Origin: Rhodoferax sp.
GTDB lineage: Bacteria > Pseudomonadota > Gammaproteobacteria > Burkholderiales > Burkholderiaceae_C
Length of the DNA: 7,439 nt
NCBI GenBank assembly: GCA_020048255.1
Contig: JAIFMR010000106.1
Span: 1 to 7,439 of the forward strand
Reading direction: 5' to 3'
The first letter of the stretch is position 1. The number at the start of each line of letters is the position of its first letter. Shown in pieces: positions 5,971 to 7,439 of the stretch. The position numbers and the translations under genes were made by a program. A model generated the notes under the pieces. That model saw only the letters and a program-made list of their open reading frames with translations. It ran no database searches and had not been told where the DNA came from.

Positions 5971-7439
5971 ATGAATGCAGCAGTTCCCACCCCCATTTTG
6001 AACAGTGCCCTGGCGTTGAATCAGGTCAGCCAAGCGTGGGACGCCGACCTGCTTGCCCAGCTCACGGACTACATTGCCATTCCGGCCAAATCCCCCATGT
6101 TTGATGCGGACTGGGCGCAACATGGGTACATCGAGACGGTGGTGCGCAACGCTTTTGAGTGGGTTCAGGCGCAAAAGGTGGCGGGCCTCACTGTAGAAAT
6201 CATTCGCTTGCCCGGGCGCACGCCGGTGTTGTTTTTTGAGGTGGCGGCCTCACAAAGCGCTACTGAAAATAGAGCTACTGACGCAGACGCAGCAAGGGCT
6301 AGTGGCCAAACTGTCTTGATGTATGGGCATCTGGACAAGCAGCCTGAATTCACCGGCTGGCGCTCGGACTTGGGGCCGTGGACGCCCAAGTACCAGGACG
6401 GCAGGCTGTATGGTCGCGGTGGTGCCGATGATGGCTACGCCATCTACGCCGCCATCACCGCGATTCAGGCGCTCAAAACCCAGCAGGTGGCGCACCCGCG
6501 CATCGTGGGTCTGGTGGAAACCTGCGAAGAAAGCGGGTCTTATGACCTGATGCCCTACATTGATTTGCTCAAGCCCCGGCTGGGCGATGTGGGCCTGGTG
6601 ATTTGCCTGGACTCAGGCGCGGGCAATTACGACCAGCTGTGGCTCACCAGCAGCTTGCGCGGCATGGCCAGCGGCGTGCTCAAAGTGGAGGTGTTGACCG
6701 AGGGTGTGCATTCGGGCGACGCCAGCGGTCTGGTGCCTTCAAGCTTTCGCATCATGCGCCAGGTGCTTGACCGCCTGGAGGACAGTGCCAGTGGGCGTTT
6801 GTTACCCGAGAGTTTTCATTGCCAGGTGCCACCTGAGCGCATGGCCCAAGCCCAGGCCACAGCAGACATTTTGGGCGCCGAGATTTACAAACGTTTTCCG
6901 TGGGCGCATTACGACTGCGGCGGCTCCAGCCAATTCACCCTGCCCACCACCACCGACCCGCTACAGGCTTTGCTGAACCGCACCTGGATGCCCACGCTGA
7001 GCGTGACCGGGGTGGAGGGCCTGCCCGATTTGCAAAACGCCGGCAATGTGCTGCGCCCCTACACGGCGTTCAAACTCAGCTTGCGTTTACCACCGCTGAT
7101 TGACGCGGCCGGTGCGGTAGCGCAACTCAAAACCTTGCTGGAAGACAACGCACCGTATCAGGCCAAAGTAACGTTTGAGCACGCCGCTGGCGCCACCGGC
7201 TGGAACGCGCCGATCACGGCGCCGTGGTTTGAGCAAGCGCTCAACGCCGCATCGCAAAGCTGTTTTGGCGCGCCCTGCGGCTACATTGGCCAAGGCGGCA
7301 CCATTCCGCTGATGAACATGCTCAGCCTGGGTTTTCCCAAAGCGCAAATGATGGTGTGTGGCGTGCTGGGCCCCAAGAGCAACGCCCACGGGCCCAATGA
7401 GTTTTTGCATGTGCCCTACGCCAAGAAGCTCACGGCAGC
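5971..7439 (+). CDS. M20-family metallopeptidase (dipeptidase-like), 3' end cut by window edge
   Basis: The frame is open for 489 codons to the right edge and ends just after HVPYAKKLTA, so probably only the last 10-20 residues are missing. All hallmarks of a di-zinc M20 peptidase are present: GHLD with His120 and Asp122; GRGGADDG with bridging Asp153; TCEESGS with the general base Glu186 and ligand Glu187; CLDSG with Asp214; GVHSGDASG with His247 from the lid/dimerisation domain; and NAHGPNEF with the last metal ligand His473. No signal peptide is seen, so it is probably cytosolic and cleaves dipeptides or related amide substrates; the exact substrate is unknown. It starts 18 bp after the chemoreceptor gene and likely shares its mRNA. 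Residues 95-113, between the LFFEV strand and VLMYGHLD, look like an in-frame insertion. They are hydrophilic, encoded by a repeat-like segment, and include an AGA and an AGG arginine codon. Confidence 0.93.
   Translation, partial: MNAAVPTPILNSALALNQVSQAWDADLLAQLTDYIAIPAKSPMFDADWAQHGYIETVVRNAFEWVQAQKVAGLTVEIIRLPGRTPVLFFEVAASQSATENRATDADAARASGQTVLMYGHLDKQPEFTGWRSDLGPWTPKYQDGRLYGRGGADDGYAIYAAITAIQALKTQQVAHPRIVGLVETCEESGSYDLMPYIDLLKPRLGDVGLVICLDSGAGNYDQLWLTSSLRGMASGVLKVEVLTEGVHSGDASGLVPSSFRIMRQVLDRLEDSASGRLLPESFHCQVPPERMAQAQATADILGAEIYKRFPWAHYDCGGSSQFTLPTTTDPLQALLNRTWMPTLSVTGVEGLPDLQNAGNVLRPYTAFKLSLRLPPLIDAAGAVAQLKTLLEDNAPYQAKVTFEHAAGATGWNAPITAPWFEQALNAASQSCFGAPCGYIGQGGTIPLMNMLSLGFPKAQMMVCGVLGPKSNAHGPNEFLHVPYAKKLTA
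6254..6310 (+). repeat. Repeat-like segment inserted in frame in the M20 peptidase gene
   Basis: This 57-bp segment contains GCGCTACTGAAAATAGAGCT, a CTGACGCAGACGCAGC block and AGGGCTAGTGGCCAAA. The GCTAC / AAAATA / GCTA / CGC / GGGCTAG-GGCC order matches, from memory, dispersed repeats common in Comamonadaceae, and it parallels the minus-strand segment at 1863-1923. It is 57 bp, a multiple of three, and carries no stop in the gene frame. It encodes QSATENRATDADAARASGQ, a hydrophilic stretch where M20 homologues usually have a short loop before the GHLD motif. Confidence 0.6.

Noticed and set aside
1..7439. CRISPR array, tRNA or rRNA gene, insertion sequence, phage or defence genes
   Set aside because: No regularly spaced repeats, tRNA-like cloverleaf, transposase motif or defence-domain motif was seen on either strand. 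Nearly all of the window is explained by five ordinary genes.

Overview
The window is GC-rich, densely coded bacterial DNA. Its gene content and protein style (a long Cache-type chemoreceptor, a two-domain ChrA, a YeaD-type mutarotase) fit a betaproteobacterium of the order Burkholderiales, most likely family Comamonadaceae (Rhodoferax/Polaromonas/Acidovorax-like). Two short AT-richer repeat-like segments support that placement: from memory, they resemble a dispersed repeat common in that family. No database search was possible, so the taxonomy is an inference.

Layout. Positions 1-185 have no convincing gene, only a 7-bp hairpin at the left edge. An Old Yellow Enzyme-family flavin ene-reductase (186-1307, +) comes first. 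A 135-bp gap with several small dyads follows, then a chromate transporter, chrA (1443-2828, +). chrA runs tail-to-tail into a glucose-6-phosphate 1-epimerase-like mutarotase (2825-3718, -), and the two stop codons overlap. A 149-bp divergent intergenic region separates the mutarotase from a methyl-accepting chemotaxis protein (3868-5952, +). The chemoreceptor is followed after 18 bp, with a good ribosome binding site, by an M20-family metallopeptidase (5971 to the right edge, +) that lacks only its extreme C-terminus.

How the genes fit together. The ene-reductase and chrA are co-directional and could both serve stress or detoxification: reduction of electrophilic alkenes and export of chromate. 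No chrB or other chromate regulator is visible. The chemoreceptor and peptidase look like a two-gene operon, which suggests, without proof, a link between sensing and use of small peptides. The mutarotase is a housekeeping sugar-phosphate enzyme on the opposite strand.

The window is mostly ordinary, and I do not see a new multi-gene system. The most interesting signal is that two segments sharing one sequence pattern lie inside reading frames. One is in the peptidase, where it looks like an in-frame insertion just before the metal-binding HLD motif. The other is in chrA, where it coincides with a membrane helix. Both carry codons unlike the surrounding gene.
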